From Ditylenchus dipsaci (Eukaryota; Nematoda; Chromadorea; Rhabditida; Anguinidae), in contig SADC01000886.1 of NCBI GenBank assembly GCA_004194705.1, positions 806,001 to 870,000 on the forward strand: a DNA stretch of 64,000 bases, given 5' to 3'. Under the pieces are notes generated by a model, which was not told where the DNA came from, made no database searches, and saw only the letters and a program-made list of their open reading frames with translations. Shown here in pieces: positions 24,142 to 35,840 of the stretch. A program made the translations under genes and the position numbers. Each line of letters starts with the position of its first letter. Within the stretch, counting starts at the first letter, position 1.

Positions 24142-27100
24142 TTAGACCCCAAAGAAAGGCTGGTATTTTAGAACAACATAATCGCACGTTGGTCAATTCA
24201 TTTAGTTGAATGTCTGCGATAAAGACTATTCAGTGCAGATAAAATCAGAAAATGTAGTAACTTAGTTGGCAAATATTTTTAAACATGCTGTGAAAATAGT
24301 ATACATTATGCCAAACAGGATTATTTAAAATGATTAAAATTGCCAAAATCCGAAAAATTGGAAAAACTTGGATTTTTGGTCACTCTTTTTTTGGCGCTTC
24401 CGAAGGCTTGGTTGGTTAGAGATGCACGCACTCACTTACCTTAGACATAATTCCGAGCAAGACTCTTGAACAAAAATGCATTTAGAGGCTCTTTTGCCCA
24501 GTTCCAGTGACCAAAACATGCCAAAACAAGCAAATGGTCGAAATTTCAAAATGTTCAAAACTCGATTTTCAAAGACCAGAACTCAAAAAAAATGTCTTTT
24601 TTGAACTCCTGAGGCAATTTCAGGTCGATATAGGGTGTCGGAAACACTTTTAAAAAATTTCATCTGTGGGGGGGGAGTGTGTATACTCCGCTAGGGTCGT
24701 TTTTTTTAAATGACCATATCTCAACTTATGTTTTGAAAAATTATTCTGTTAAACAACTTTTGAAGCTCTTGACTGCACTACAATCAGTGGCGTGAGATTC
24801 TCCGCACTTGACTCCTAGATTCTCCGCTTCGAGCCAAGAGCAAGATGAGGAGTGAAATTTTTCAAATTCCAACAAAGCCCTAATATATTATTGCAGCGCC
24901 CAGCTCATAATCAAAGTTTTGGATGATTATTTATAGCTCTTTTAGAAATGGAAGTTGGAATAAGGGGTGTTATTAAGGATGCTTGATACTTCAACTTTGA
25001 CTTGTCACGAAGTCGGAGTTGGAATGTATGTTAAGGTATGCTTTACGACAAAAAAATTGTTATTGCCGCAATGATCAATTAGATCCACAGTTGCACGGGC
25101 TCCGACGCCAAAAATCTGGAGCCGATTCATAGTTATGCAAAATATGGCTATTTTCGAAATCTGGAAGAAGCGGGACAAAAGATTTTGGACATGATTGAAA
25201 TAATAAAAAATATTTATAGTCTCTAAAAAGGACAAATAAAAAAGACGGTTCTAGACAGTGAATTTTAATTAATCTAGTTTAACAGAAGCCCAATACTGCA
25301 TTTTCTCTAATAAGCGCCCTCCCCAATCCGGTATTAAGTTTATTCATTTTTCACCTATGTGACCCAATTATGGGTGTCGACTCCTAGGCATGCTACATAC
25401 CAAAATGTAGCTGGAAAACTGTGCTACATTTTAGTATGTAACGTGCATGAGGTTCGATTCTGCAATAGGGTTAAAAATGCAAAAAAAAATTAAAAAAGAA
25501 AATACCGGATTTGGGGAGGGCGCTTATTAGAGAAAATACGGTAATTTTCACCCAGTCTCTAATTACGCCTAATTCCAAGGCGATTTTGTAAAATATTTTC
25601 CCATGGGTGTAATTAGAGTATATTTGCACCCGTTGTTTTTGACTACATAGTTAAAGGTAGGGTTGGGCGTACGGCCGGCCCTTTTGAAAGCGGCAATATT
25701 TTAATTTTTTCGTTAGCAGTTTTTCTAATTTCATAGTAAATTTTGAATCAGAAGCAGTGTTCCAAATTTTGTTATTTTCTCGTACTCCTACTTGGTACCG
25801 ACTAATTTAAGACTTCGTGCTTCGTAGTCGTATCGTGTTACAAAATTTTGTCGTGCTCCTATTTTGCTCGTAATTAGCACTTTACGTCGTACTTTGCTCG
25901 TACTCAGTCATAATTACAAATTTAATTTACAAAAATTGTTATTTTTAAGATTTTTCCTAGGGAAGAGGTATGAAGAGCAAAATGTGTAATTTTATTTTTT
26001 TATTTATTAATTTTCTGTTTTTTGGAAATTTCGCTTTGCACTCTAAAAGCTTTCTTTTATCTAACTTTGAAAAACTATCCGATGCAATTCTACCCGGTGC
26101 CTGGGTACTTTTTGTTAAGTTTTTTTTTCGCGCATTTTTTATTTTATATTTTTAGCAATCTAGGATACACATTCTAGCTAGTGATAATCTGACGCATCCT
26201 GTGCCTAAAGCTTCGCCTGATTGAGAAATAATAAAAAAGATGCAGCAAACAGCTGAAAATAAGTGAACTTCAAAAGGCGCGAATTCAAACAAAATGGCAC
26301 AAAAAGTACCAAAGGCCCCTAATGGTTCGAAAATGCGCATTTGGGATTTTTAGACGTGTTGCATGGCGTAGTGGTAAAGCTTTTCGTCACACGACTTTAA
26401 GTAGCAAAAAAGCGTTTTTTAACAACCACATCCTGGACACCTTCTATTTTTTACAAATTTTTTATAATAGACCTGTTCGAAACTCGAAAACCAAACAAAC
26501 TTCATCGAAATTTCGTAACAACAGAAAATCAAACAAATCAATTAAAAAACTTGGAGTTCTTAAATTACAAAAAAATTTAAAAAAAAAAATATTTAAAGTT
26601 GGCAAGCTGACCCCGCCAACCACCAATTTAGTCTTCTTTTATATCAAGCCTTCCCTATTTTCAATAAAATGTGTATATATGTTTTCAAACTAATAGCGCA
26701 AGTTTTAAGCTATCTAATGGTATAAAAATGTTGTATAAATGACTTGTAGCATGGCGTGAAATGGGCTCGTTTTATTAATCGTTCTCTCTCTAATAATCAG
26801 ACCCCCTCCAGCAAGGGTCCCTTTACTTACAAGTTTGGTGTCAAAATGATCCTCAGGCTCTTGGCTATCTAACAAGGTTATCATTGCAGTGTTTCACAGC
26901 CACTAGAGCGTAAAGATTAAAAACTGCTAACAATTAAAACAAGCTAATTAATGACATTGAAATGAAACTAAAAGCATTAAATTATTTAAAAATAAGAAGC
27001 GCACAAATTATTTAAATGGGTAGAAAAAGCCAAAAGAAAACCAAAACAGACCAAAGATACAGCCCAACGAGCAATAAAAAGATTATAGGAAAAGCACTTT

Positions 27101-27888
27101 TTGTAAACAAATGTAAGGAAGGCACCAAAATAATTTTCTTAGACGAAAAGTTCTTTAAAAAAGCTTAAAATTTTAAAATTGGTAAAAAAATTGAAAATTT
27201 TGAACGAGAAAATTTTTCCGGGCTTTTCCGTGCCGGCCGGCCTGAGCCCTGTCTGGGCCGGGCCGACAAAATCAAGTCCCGTGCCCAGTCCTGATTCAGA
27301 TACACAAAACACTGAATTTTGGAGAAAGGGAGGGCGCGTTTATTAGATGGGGCGCGTTAATAAGAGGAAATACGGTATCCTGGTTTATCTAATTCAATCG
27401 TTGTACCAAGTAAGCTTTAGTAAATACTTTGAAAATATCATGCAAGGTTGTTTGTTTCTAAGAACAAATCTCATTAGTTGTATGAAAGAGACACATCTGC
27501 ATCGTCCTCAACCTCAACCATCCGCTCATTGTCAGAGACCTATTACTTAGTTACTTATTATTGTTCACTTCTAATATGTTATAAACAAGTTCTTTTAATT
27601 GTTCGTAAAAAATCAAAGTTTATAGCGAAAAATTGCAAAATGTAGATATGAGACAAATTTATATTCCCACTACTTCAAACATAATAACAAGTATGTCTAT
27701 TTTAAAATAGATGTGAATAGTTTAACATACCTTCATAATAAAATAAAATCAAATGATAAGTAGAGCAGTTACACAGACAGCCACACTAATCTCAAATAGT
27801 ATTTTGTAGCCGATCTAATATGCTCCAATATTTTACAAGTGGAAAGCAGCTGTTGAATATATTTAGTAGTAGACTGTAGTGTAATTAA
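24142..27888. other. Intergenic region, no recognised gene
   Basis: AT-rich, with scattered repeat fragments: a half copy of the CTAAGGTAAGT-hairpin family at 24405-24480, an ACCGTAT-family element at 25294-25543 and half of one at 27330-27376. A clean tRNA-type A box (TGGCGTAGTGG, 26363) lacks a matching B box. I see no splice-supported exon. Confidence 0.4.
25294..25543. repeat. ACCGTAT-family element
   Basis: TTTTCTCTAATAAGCGCCCT at the left is mirrored by GGGCGCTTATTAGAGAAAAT followed by ACGGTA at the right. The centre holds a second hairpin (CATGCTACATACCAAAATG and complement). The left tip has mutated from ACCGTAT to ACTGCAT. Confidence 0.7.
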
Positions 27889-27897
27889 ATAATTTAA

Positions 27898-28322
27898 GGT
27901 GTTACACTTTTCGACCCTGAAATGGCGCTTTTTCTGCCGTAAATTTTAAAAAGCTTTTATTCTCGGAGGTTTCCTTATCATTTTTAAATTTTTTCGACCA
28001 ACGTGTAGTACAGAATCTCAGCTTTCTAACAAGCTATTAACTGACTGAATGAAGTTTCAAAAAGTTGGAGAGAACGGTTTTTGAATGGACTACATTGTGA
28101 AAAAATTTGCTTCATTAAATGACTTTTTTCTCCAACTTTTTGAAACTTCATTCGGCCAGTTAATAGCTTGTTAGAAAGCTGAGATTCTGGACTACACGTT
28201 AGTCAAAAAAATTTGAAAAATGATAAGGAAACCCTCAGAATAAAAGCTTTTTAAAAGTTCCGCAGAAAAGTGCCATTTCCGGCAGAAAAAGCGCCATTTC
28301 AGGGTCGAAAAGTATTTCAACC
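27898..28322. mobile_element. Foldback element with 9-bp target duplication
   Basis: It starts GGTGTTACACTTTTCGACCC and ends GGGTCGAAAAGTATTTCAACC; the two 200-bp halves are reverse complements. Both sides carry the identical 9-mer ATAATTTAA (27889-27897 and 28323-28331). The GG..CC tips and 9-bp duplication match the 13109-13944 element, though the interior is unrelated. A Mutator-like mobilisation is inferred. Confidence 0.8.
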
Positions 28323-28529
28323 ATAATTTAAAGTTTCTATGTCAATGAAGAAATCATTTTCTTTAAACTAAAAAAATTTATATATACATACTTTAGTTAC
28401 CGTATAACCTCTTTGAATCCCCCTTAGAAGGTGGGTAATTAATGGGGTTATACAGTATATATATAATTTAAATAATTCTTTGTACACTTATAAATAGCAT
28501 CGCTTTATTTTTTGCTGATCTGCAATGTG

Positions 28530-29557
28530 CTAATTGTCAGCTTTGTGGAGTGAAGTGTTGGAGAAGTAAGCATTCCGCTCCATTCTCTGCAACTTTTCCT
28601 GAACCTCGCTGATCTAAAAACATATTGCTGAAAAAGGCTACTTTTTGTATCACATCACACCTCATTTCGTAAATATGGATTATTTAAAGTTACAGTCGAC
28701 TCTCTATATAACATGTCTCAAGGGACCGAGCAAGTTACCGGATTCTACATCTTTTTCACACCGGTCATTTTAAGTTTTGCCAGATCTGTTTTGACAGTCT
28801 GGTCCCAATTATTGCAAGGATTACGATTTTGCCAATCATTTTTTAGAAATCCGAAAAATTTTTCTTCAAAAAAATAAAAACTTGGTGAAAAAACAGGATT
28901 TTTGTTAAATCGAGTTATTTATATGGGGTTTTCGCTTTTTTAGACCAAAATATTACAGGTTTCTAAAAAACGATCGGCTAAATCGGAATCCTTATGATAT
29001 TTGGGACAAGACTGTAAAAACAGGACTGGCAAAAGACCTAAAAAATCAGGTTAAAAAAGTGTCGGACCCTAGGTGGGAACGAACTTCTGACCCTAAAATT
29101 ATGTTATGTAGAGTTATGTAATATAGAGAGTCGACTGTATTTCAAAATTATTATTATTTATTTTTATTGTCAACTCAAATTGGTGGTTATAGGGTTTATA
29201 TCTAGTAAAATTTTAAAGATATTACCCTAACTTGACTCAAACACTTTTTTAAACCTGAATTCGATTTAAAAAATTCACCTCAACTATGCTTTGGTTAATC
29301 GAAGTATTGTGGTCAGTGGCCAACTTGTCGACCATCTTGTCTATCTTTGCCAATTTGCATGGAGTTGTCGAGCACAGGGTCTAGGGCTACATAATTCTTC
29401 ATACTGGCTGCCATAGTCTGTTCATTGGCTGAGGCTGCAGTGTTCTGGATGCTGGCCAGCACAGAGCCGAAGTCGAGGACCAGGTCTTGCACTCGGTGCG
29501 GAAGACGTGTTTTGCCTTCCAGGTGACCACTTGTTTAGAGCGCTGTGATGTGGACAT
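28530..29557 (-). CDS. Small coiled-coil protein, unrecognised
   Basis: Two exons joined by good splice sites: 29279-29557 (start MSTSQRSKQV) and 28530-28613 (ISEVQEKLQRMERNAYFS, stop at 28530-28532). The middle reads RVQDLVLDFGSVLASIQNTA, then NYVALDPVLDNSMQ and KIDKMVDKLATDHNTSINQS, a helical heptad-like pattern. About two single-base deletions must be assumed inside exon 1. The size (about 120 residues) and coiled-coil character recall small subunits of complexes such as BLOC-1/BORC, but I cannot assign one. The intron carries a pogo-like MITE at 28693-29137. Confidence 0.55.
28693..29137. mobile_element. pogo/Tigger-like MITE, TA duplication
   Basis: Ends are CAGTCGACTCTCTATATAAC and its near complement, flanked by TA at 28691-28692 and 29138-29139. 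The interior arms also pair (GGGACCGAGC, CAGTCT/AGACTG). There is no coding capacity. It sits in the intron of the coiled-coil gene. Confidence 0.75.
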
Positions 29558-30143
29558 GCACTTTAATAATCACACCAATTACTGCAAACGTTGTTGATAA
29601 TTTAAAAAAGTAATTTCAATAAAAAGTAATGTCTTGAAACTACTGAATATTGTAAATTGTAATTGTAAATAAAGTCATTTATTCAATGCACATATGAATA
29701 CATTGAGAAAGTTGAGCGAAATTGCTCCGAAACTCAGAGTCTAAACATAAATACTGTTTTACGCTCGTAAAAAATGTTCATTATTTGAGGCGCGTCATAA
29801 AGTTTTTTGGGGATGAACCTTTTGCAAAAAATTGATTGCGTGCATCAAAATTGCCGTTCGATGGGCTCAATCGCTCAAAATTAGAATCATTAATATTCTT
29901 AACCACCTCAGGCTACCATAAACTACTCTAAACACTGGTTTAAGGTAGTTAAATACTAATTAAGAGCGGTTTAGAGTGGTATAAGGTTATTCGGGATATT
30001 TGTGCATAGTGCATGAAAACGGCGGACCATGGCGCCGGGGTCCGAAATAACGGAGCTCGGCGCCGATTGCACACCGCCGATTGCAACTATGCACAAATTC
30101 GTCAAAATTCGAAAATAACAACGCACGAAACGAAAAGCCAGTA

Positions 30144-30357
30144 CAGTGGAACCTGGATAACCGGACACCCCAAAAGTTCGTTCCCAGCTGGGTCCAACTC
30201 TTTTTTAGACCTTCTTTTGAATGTGTTTGTCTATTCTGTTTTGACAGTCTGGTCGCAAATATTGCAAGCATGCCAATTTTGCTGATCGTTTTTTCAAAGG
30301 GTCAGACCCAGCTGGGAAACGAACTTTTGAGGGTGTCCGGTAATCCAGGTTCGACTG
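30144..30357. mobile_element. pogo/Tigger-like MITE, TA duplication
   Basis: Ends are CAGTGGAACCTGGATAACCG and CGGTAATCCAGGTTCGACTG, flanked by TA at 30142-30143 and 30358-30359. GGTGTCCGG and GTTCGTTCCCAGCTGGGTC recur inverted inside. It is short and non-autonomous. Confidence 0.8.
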
Positions 30358-30429
30358 TAGTGAGAAATTTAAATTTTACGAGATTCAGTGATGTTTTTCT
30401 AAAACTTTTAATATTTTAAGTGAATGACG

Positions 30430-30850
30430 ATAAATTAACTAGGAACCTTCAGAAGTGTCTTTTTCAAAGAGTTTTATTTAAAAAAATAAGAGTCCTTTTT
30501 CCAAAAAAAGCATCACAACTAAAGTTCAATAAACATTCAAATTCCTTAGAAAAAAGCTTTTTGAATTTCCGCCATACTCAGGTATCTGCCTCTTTCACAC
30601 ATTTTGAAAAGACGTAAAGTAAAATGTGCATGAAACCACGCCATTTGACTTTGAAAACTCGATTTACGGTATAGCAAGAGAAACTCCAAATAGGCTAAAA
30701 ACCGTGATATCATGGTTTTTCGGCAACTTTGAGGAGCCCTGTCTCCGTAATTTTTTTGATGACCTGTAAAAAGCGGCAGCACTTTGTTATAAAACTTCGG
30801 GGTGCTATACAATAATCTTCAAAAACTTCTGAAGGTTCGCTAGTAAACTA
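30430..30850. repeat. Foldback of unknown family
   Basis: GAACCTTCAGAAGTGTCTTT at the left is complemented by AACTTCTGAAGGTTCG at the right, with further pairing inside. It lies between the coiled-coil gene and the ariadne genes; nothing else is seen in 29560-31240 apart from the MITE above. Confidence 0.5.
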
Positions 30851-31241
30851 GGTTGTTTCACGAATATGTTTGACTTTTCTTCGCTAGATCTGACTCTTTT
30901 TCATTTCAATTTTTAAAGTTTTTTATTTTATAAACCGGTGAATTTCAGGGTTTTTGTAATTTTTGCGTTAACAGTAGACCATTAAGTTAACGAACATAGT
31001 TCTAGTCTCGCGGAGATTGCTTAAGCGGGAGTTGTTTGTTTTTTTAATAATCAATGTAATAATCTGAACAGACTTTGAAAATTATCATAAAAAGAATTGG
31101 ACTCAGCAAACTTAATTCGATTAATATTCCTCTATAATAATTTTTAATAGGTTCTGACTGTTAAGTAAATAACCAAGTAATCGAGTAATCATAATTGAGA
31201 TCATTCAGAGGTAGTAGTAGCTATATTCACACCAACAATCA

Positions 31242-33830
31242 TCAGAACTTGATACCCTTGGTTAGGGTTTCGTCAAACACAAACATCTTCTTCTCAGTGC
31301 TCTCCAAACACTGCTCTTCCAGCACCAATCTGCGCCTGTGCACATATCTGGCTTTGTCTTTGACTTTCTGACTTAGCAATTGCAGGGAGTTGTTCTCGCC
31401 TTGTTCCTCCTGCTCCATGTCTCTTTCCAAGAACTCACTCAGCTGTTCAGTGGCCACTTCCAGATCTTGTTGGTTGTCTTCGAAGAGTTGTTTGGCATTG
31501 CTGGGCAGCAGGTAAAAGCCCAAGGCATAAGTGTACATCAGTGTTCTGCGACATTCAGTCAGGATGAGCACTGACTGCTGCAGAAACTGGGTTTCCACGT
31601 AGGAGAAGTTGAGCTTCTGCATTTGTAACATTTTTTTCTCCACTTCTTCCGACAGCTAAATTGAAAAGTTTTCAAATTATATGACTTCAATAAATTTCAA
31701 GCCAAATTTTGATAAAATGGAAAGAGAGCAAAAAAAATCGACGCACGGCCTTTCAAAATTTCGAAAACGGATCACTCTGGTCTCTTATAGACGTGCTTTG
31801 CTATCACATAAAAATAAGACTATTTTTCTTGAGGTGACAAGTTCAACTGTATCTCCAGAAATCTTCGATTTTTTTTCATTTTTTGCAATTTTGTATTATC
31901 CCATTCGAAAAATTGAAAGTAGACACAGGTCATAAATATCATATTTTCAACTGCTTCTAAAAATAGATCAAATCTTTACAGTAGCAAGCGTCTATGGAAG
32001 CTAGAAGCCATTTCAAATCCAGAACTCGTTTTTCTATTCAAATTGAAAGAGTTTTTAAGTTTTTCGCAGAATTCAATTTGGCCAGAAAACACGTTTTGAA
32101 AAGATGTGTAACGTCCAAAGTTTAATGGTAGTGAAAAAAATCACTCTTGAAATTTTCTGCTTCTAAACTTATACCAAAATCAGTCTGAACTAACCTTAGC
32201 CTCTAGCTTTAAGCTGGCCTTGTGATTAGTAAATCTGTTGTAGTAGTGCAGATACCTCTGCAAAGACACTCTTGAGCCAGTAGCCTTCTGAGCCTCCTCC
32301 TCGTCAAACTTGTTGCAACTTGCATTGTAGCCATGCACATTCCAATCTTTCAAACAAGACCAGCAGAACTGGTAGTGGCAGGAAGACTTGCCGCACACTA
32401 TTCTGTTGCAGCCCCCATTTTTCTCTATAGGGCTTTGCATTTAGGGCAGTCTTTGGTGTTAGCATTTATCCAGTTAAAAGTCTCCGAGTCGTCCTCACAC
32501 CTGGCCAACCACATCTGCAGCAGTTGACACATCACTGGCTGATGCCACTCTTTGCTACATCCAAAACAAAAAGTGAACCCACAGGAACACTGTACTTTGG
32601 GGCTACTGGATGAGTTGCATGCTTGGATAGCTAGATCGCAATCCTGCCCGGGACACCATTTTAGAGATTTTGTGCACTGAAAACAAAAGATTTTAAACAT
32701 TTAAAGTTGGGAAAAATATTTTTCACCTCAACAAATTGGTTCAGAACAATTTTTCCGTACAACTGTCTGACTGAAAAATGGTTGTGCAATAGTTCCAGAA
32801 TCAGCTAAAAATTTATCAGATTTTAATAATTCTATCAATTTTTCAGTATCATTTCAAATGGCTTTTTTATAAAGGTTATCGCTGTCGACGGCGTTGTCGC
32901 TGGAGTAATTTTTTTTTAAAAAGAGTTTCACTTCGATGACAACTCTAACTCCCTACAACGATCCAGTTAAAAAAATTCAACGGCAAGGTTTATAAAAGAG
33001 CCATAACAAAAAAGATGTTGATCTCTCATTGTTCATTTTCTAGATTTCAATACCCATTCTCAGCTTTTAGTCATAAATTATAATACCTGATCTCCAATCA
33101 TCTGACTACATTTACTGGCCGGACAAAGTAGGGATTTCAGAAGGCCCACAGATATCTAAAAATAGCAGGGGTTTAGATTAAAAAACAAATCACCACTATC
33201 ACTATTACCTTGCTAGTGATATGTTCTGTCCAACAATTATTGCAAAAGTAGTGTTTGCACTGTAGAGCGCGGAGCTGGTCATCCTTTTCCTCAAAGCAAA
33301 TTTCACAGCACTGACCTGTGCTCGATTGTGTGGAGGAAGCTGATGAGGTGTATGCAATTATCTCGCACGAGTTGTCAAATAACCTAGAGGTACTTGATTT
33401 ACCGATATAATTCAAGCAAAACCTCTTACTTTTCCAACAATTTGTCTTTATTCCAATCTGTATGCCTGAGCATGACCACACACTCAGCTGGACTCCGACC
33501 CACAATGGGTGCTATATCTTCGGCCAAAGTCTTCATCATGCCTTCTAATTGGCTGGTAGTGAGTACCTGCGAAATTAAAGTGTTGGATAGACAAGCGTAA
33601 AATAGATCAAACTACCTTGTAAGTCGGTTTGTTGGCAGTATTACCCTGGACTGGTCGCAATTAATGGGGTAGTAATCGGTAGTGCCAGAGCTGCTGCAGT
33701 CGGACTCCATGTCTTCTTCTTGTTCGCTGTGTTGATAGGAGGAAGAACACTCAGCAACGCTTGCCGCATCCTCCTCCTCTAAGCTGGCCATACTACTATT
33801 GTCTTCCTGCTCTTTTTGTTGGTAACCCAT
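31242..33830 (-). CDS. ARIH1: Ariadne-family RBR E3 ubiquitin ligase, copy A
   Basis: Ariadne proteins are cytosolic RING-between-RING ligases that pass ubiquitin from an E2 to a catalytic cysteine and work with neddylated cullins. Exons: 33645-33830 (acidic N-terminus), 33430-33566 (UBA-like, HTDWNKDKLLEK), 33209-33383 (RING1, CCEICFEE...CNNCW), 33087-33155, 32727-32804, 32195-32676 (IBR: LKWCPGQDC...CSCGFTFCFGC; then Rcat) and 31242-31655 (Ariadne domain, FSYVETQFLQQSV, CRRTLMYTY). The Rcat motif EKNGGCNRIVC keeps the catalytic cysteine (codon 32408-32410). Restoring one base near 32435 (AAA run, between PKCK and SPIEKNGG) gives a 513-residue protein, close to the usual length. The UBA/RING1 intron falls at the same place and phase as in copy B. 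The last intron (31656-32194) is filled by a palindromic AT-rich insert. Confidence 0.93.
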
Positions 33831-34142
33831 GACTCAAACAATACAACGGTTTATGATCTGAATAACACAGATTTACATCCAGACAAAATATATTGTTTGT
33901 TTAACATTTGCTTCTTATTCGTGAAAAATTAAGTATAAAACTTTTTTTTTGAGTGAAACATACAAAACACAAGGTTTTTGACAATATAAATTATAACAAA
34001 AGTGCAAGTCTAAAGTAAAATCTATTTGGTTTTGGGTATCTAAGTTTTGTGCAAGAACAACTTTACACTTACAGCTGCACACACCGACATTCTATAATTT
34101 TGTTTGAAAGATTAACACCCATCGTTTATCCTAATTGCTTTA

Positions 34143-34546
34143 TTGCTTGTTCACGTTGTTGGAGTTAGAGTTCGAGTTAGAGTTCGGGATTTTGGTTACG
34201 TGAACACCTCTGATCCTAAGTCTAACTCGAACTCTACCTCTAACTCTAACTCGAGAGTGTTCATGTACCTCGAGTTAGAGTTCGAGGTTAAGTTTGAAGG
34301 TGTTGATGCATATAACTTGGATTCCCTTGTAGCAAATCCCCAAAAACTAACTTTTAGTAGCTTTAGACGGTTTTGGGGTGAGACTGTGAGCTATCTAAGC
34401 TATATACATGAAAATTTTTCAAGCTCGACCTCGAACTCCAACTCGATGTACGTGAACACCATCGAGTTAGAGTAGAGTCTGGGTTTTGAGTACATGAACA
34501 CCTCTTACCCAAACTCAACTCGAACTCTAACAACGTGAACAAGCCA
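34143..34546. mobile_element. Foldback with GAGTTAGAGTTC subrepeats, TTA duplication
   Basis: Tips are TTGCTTGTTCACGTTGTT and its complement (one mismatch), flanked by TTA at 34140-34142 and 34547-34549. The arms are tandem GAGTTAGAGTTCGAG units on one side and complements on the other, interspersed with GTGAACACC. A three-base TTA duplication fits PIF/Harbinger elements; the superfamily is inferred. Confidence 0.65.
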
Positions 34547-34678
34547 TTAGGCTGAAAATTTCCTAGGTGCCTTGTTGATTTTTTCGGATTGTGATTAAGT
34601 CGGAAATTTTCAAATCGAGAAATATTTTTTAGTCCGTCCTGACGTAAGCTGGTGTACCCTAAAGCCGCGCACACATTG

Positions 34679-35168
34679 ATGCGCTGTTTCGACGAGATCT
34701 TTTTTTCTTCAATGGAGGAGGTGATAGGAATTTGTTTGACACCTCACTAGGCGTTTTACGATAAAATTTTTGATTTTTGATGGTTGTTAAATATTATGTT
34801 GGTTTTTGAGGAAAAATGAGCTAAGAAGCTTATAAGCTAAGAAGCTAAGAGTGAATCAGCACTCAGCTCTTGGAAAAAAACATGAAAATACAGAACGCCA
34901 TAAAATTTTATTATCTTAGATTAATGTTTTTTCGGCACTCTTATATGCTGGCTTTACACTCAGTCTTTGAAGTTACGCAGACGATTTTTGTAAGAGCTGA
35001 GGGACGATTCACTCTTAGCTTATAAGCCATTTTTCCTAAAAAATCAACGAAATCATTAACCGACCATCGAAAATCAAATTTTTTATTGTAAAACGACTAC
35101 TGAGGTGTCAAAGAATTCCTATTACCTCCTTTATGGAACAAAAATAAGATCTCGTCGGAATAGAGCAT
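34679..35168. repeat. 490-bp foldback
   Basis: TTTCGACGAGATCTT at the left end and AAGATCTCGTCGGAA at the right bound two halves that are reverse complements (AGGTGATAGGAATT / AATTCCTATTACCT, GCTTATAAGCTAAGA / TCTTAGCTTATAAGC). No convincing target duplication was found. Confidence 0.65.
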
Positions 35169-35202
35169 ATTCAATAAGTTACTAGCAAATAAATACAATC
35201 AA

Positions 35203-35366
35203 CGTTCTCTATAACGACTATCAAAGGACCGGCTAAACCGAGTCGTTTTAGAGAGCGTCATTATAAAGAACGTCGTTTTGACGTAAATGAGGTCGTTCGT
35301 GACCAAATAGCTGTTTTTCCGGGTCGTTATAGGGAGCGGGTAGTTATAAAGAGCGTCGACTGTAGT
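35203..35366. repeat. Degenerate pogo-type MITE
   Basis: CGTTCTCTATAACGACTATC at the left matches inverted TAGTTATAAAGAGCGTCGACTGTA at the right, with internal GAGAGCGTCATTATAAAG units. The left tip is worn. Confidence 0.55.
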
Positions 35367-35840
35367 TCAAAAAATTTGGACAACCGTGTATAATTTTCAG
35401 ATCTGTCTGAGATTTTTTACTTGATTGTGGGCTTTCAGGTACAACTCCGCCCACATGCATGTCCCTTTTTGCTATTTTTCTTCGAAAGTTCTTTGAAAAA
35501 ATACGAACCCACAAATGAATTTTATTTGATCGCTAAAGTTTGCATTATATTTCTATAAAAATAATGACAAAAACAAGCATGCAGCTAAGCGGAATCGAGT
35601 CAGAGACCGAAATTTAAACAAATTCAAAATTTTTGTAGATGTTATGAAAAATGCGATTCATGCATACCATGTGTATGGATACACACCTGATTTTGGTAAA
35701 TAAGGGACGGGAGTGTTTACAATGTACATATTGATTGGGTGAATAGTAAAACAAAGTATGGTATCGAGATCAAGGCAAATATTGTTTTGAGTATATAGCT
35801 GCTGCTAATAGCCCCCTTATCTCTCCCTGATTTGATTAGA

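Larger units (their letters stand above)
33831..35840. other. Spacer between the two ariadne genes, made mostly of foldbacks
   Basis: No exon is visible. It contains the foldbacks at 34143-34546 and 34679-35168 and a degenerate pogo-type element at about 35203-35366, listed separately. The promoter of copy A must lie just above 33830, but no clear core element was identified. Confidence 0.5.

Noticed and set aside
26345..26420. tRNA gene
   Set aside because: It has a perfect A box but no B box and no cloverleaf.
34143..34475. Protein with VRVRV and SNSNSTS repeats
   Set aside because: Translation of the GAGTTAGAGTTC foldback arms.
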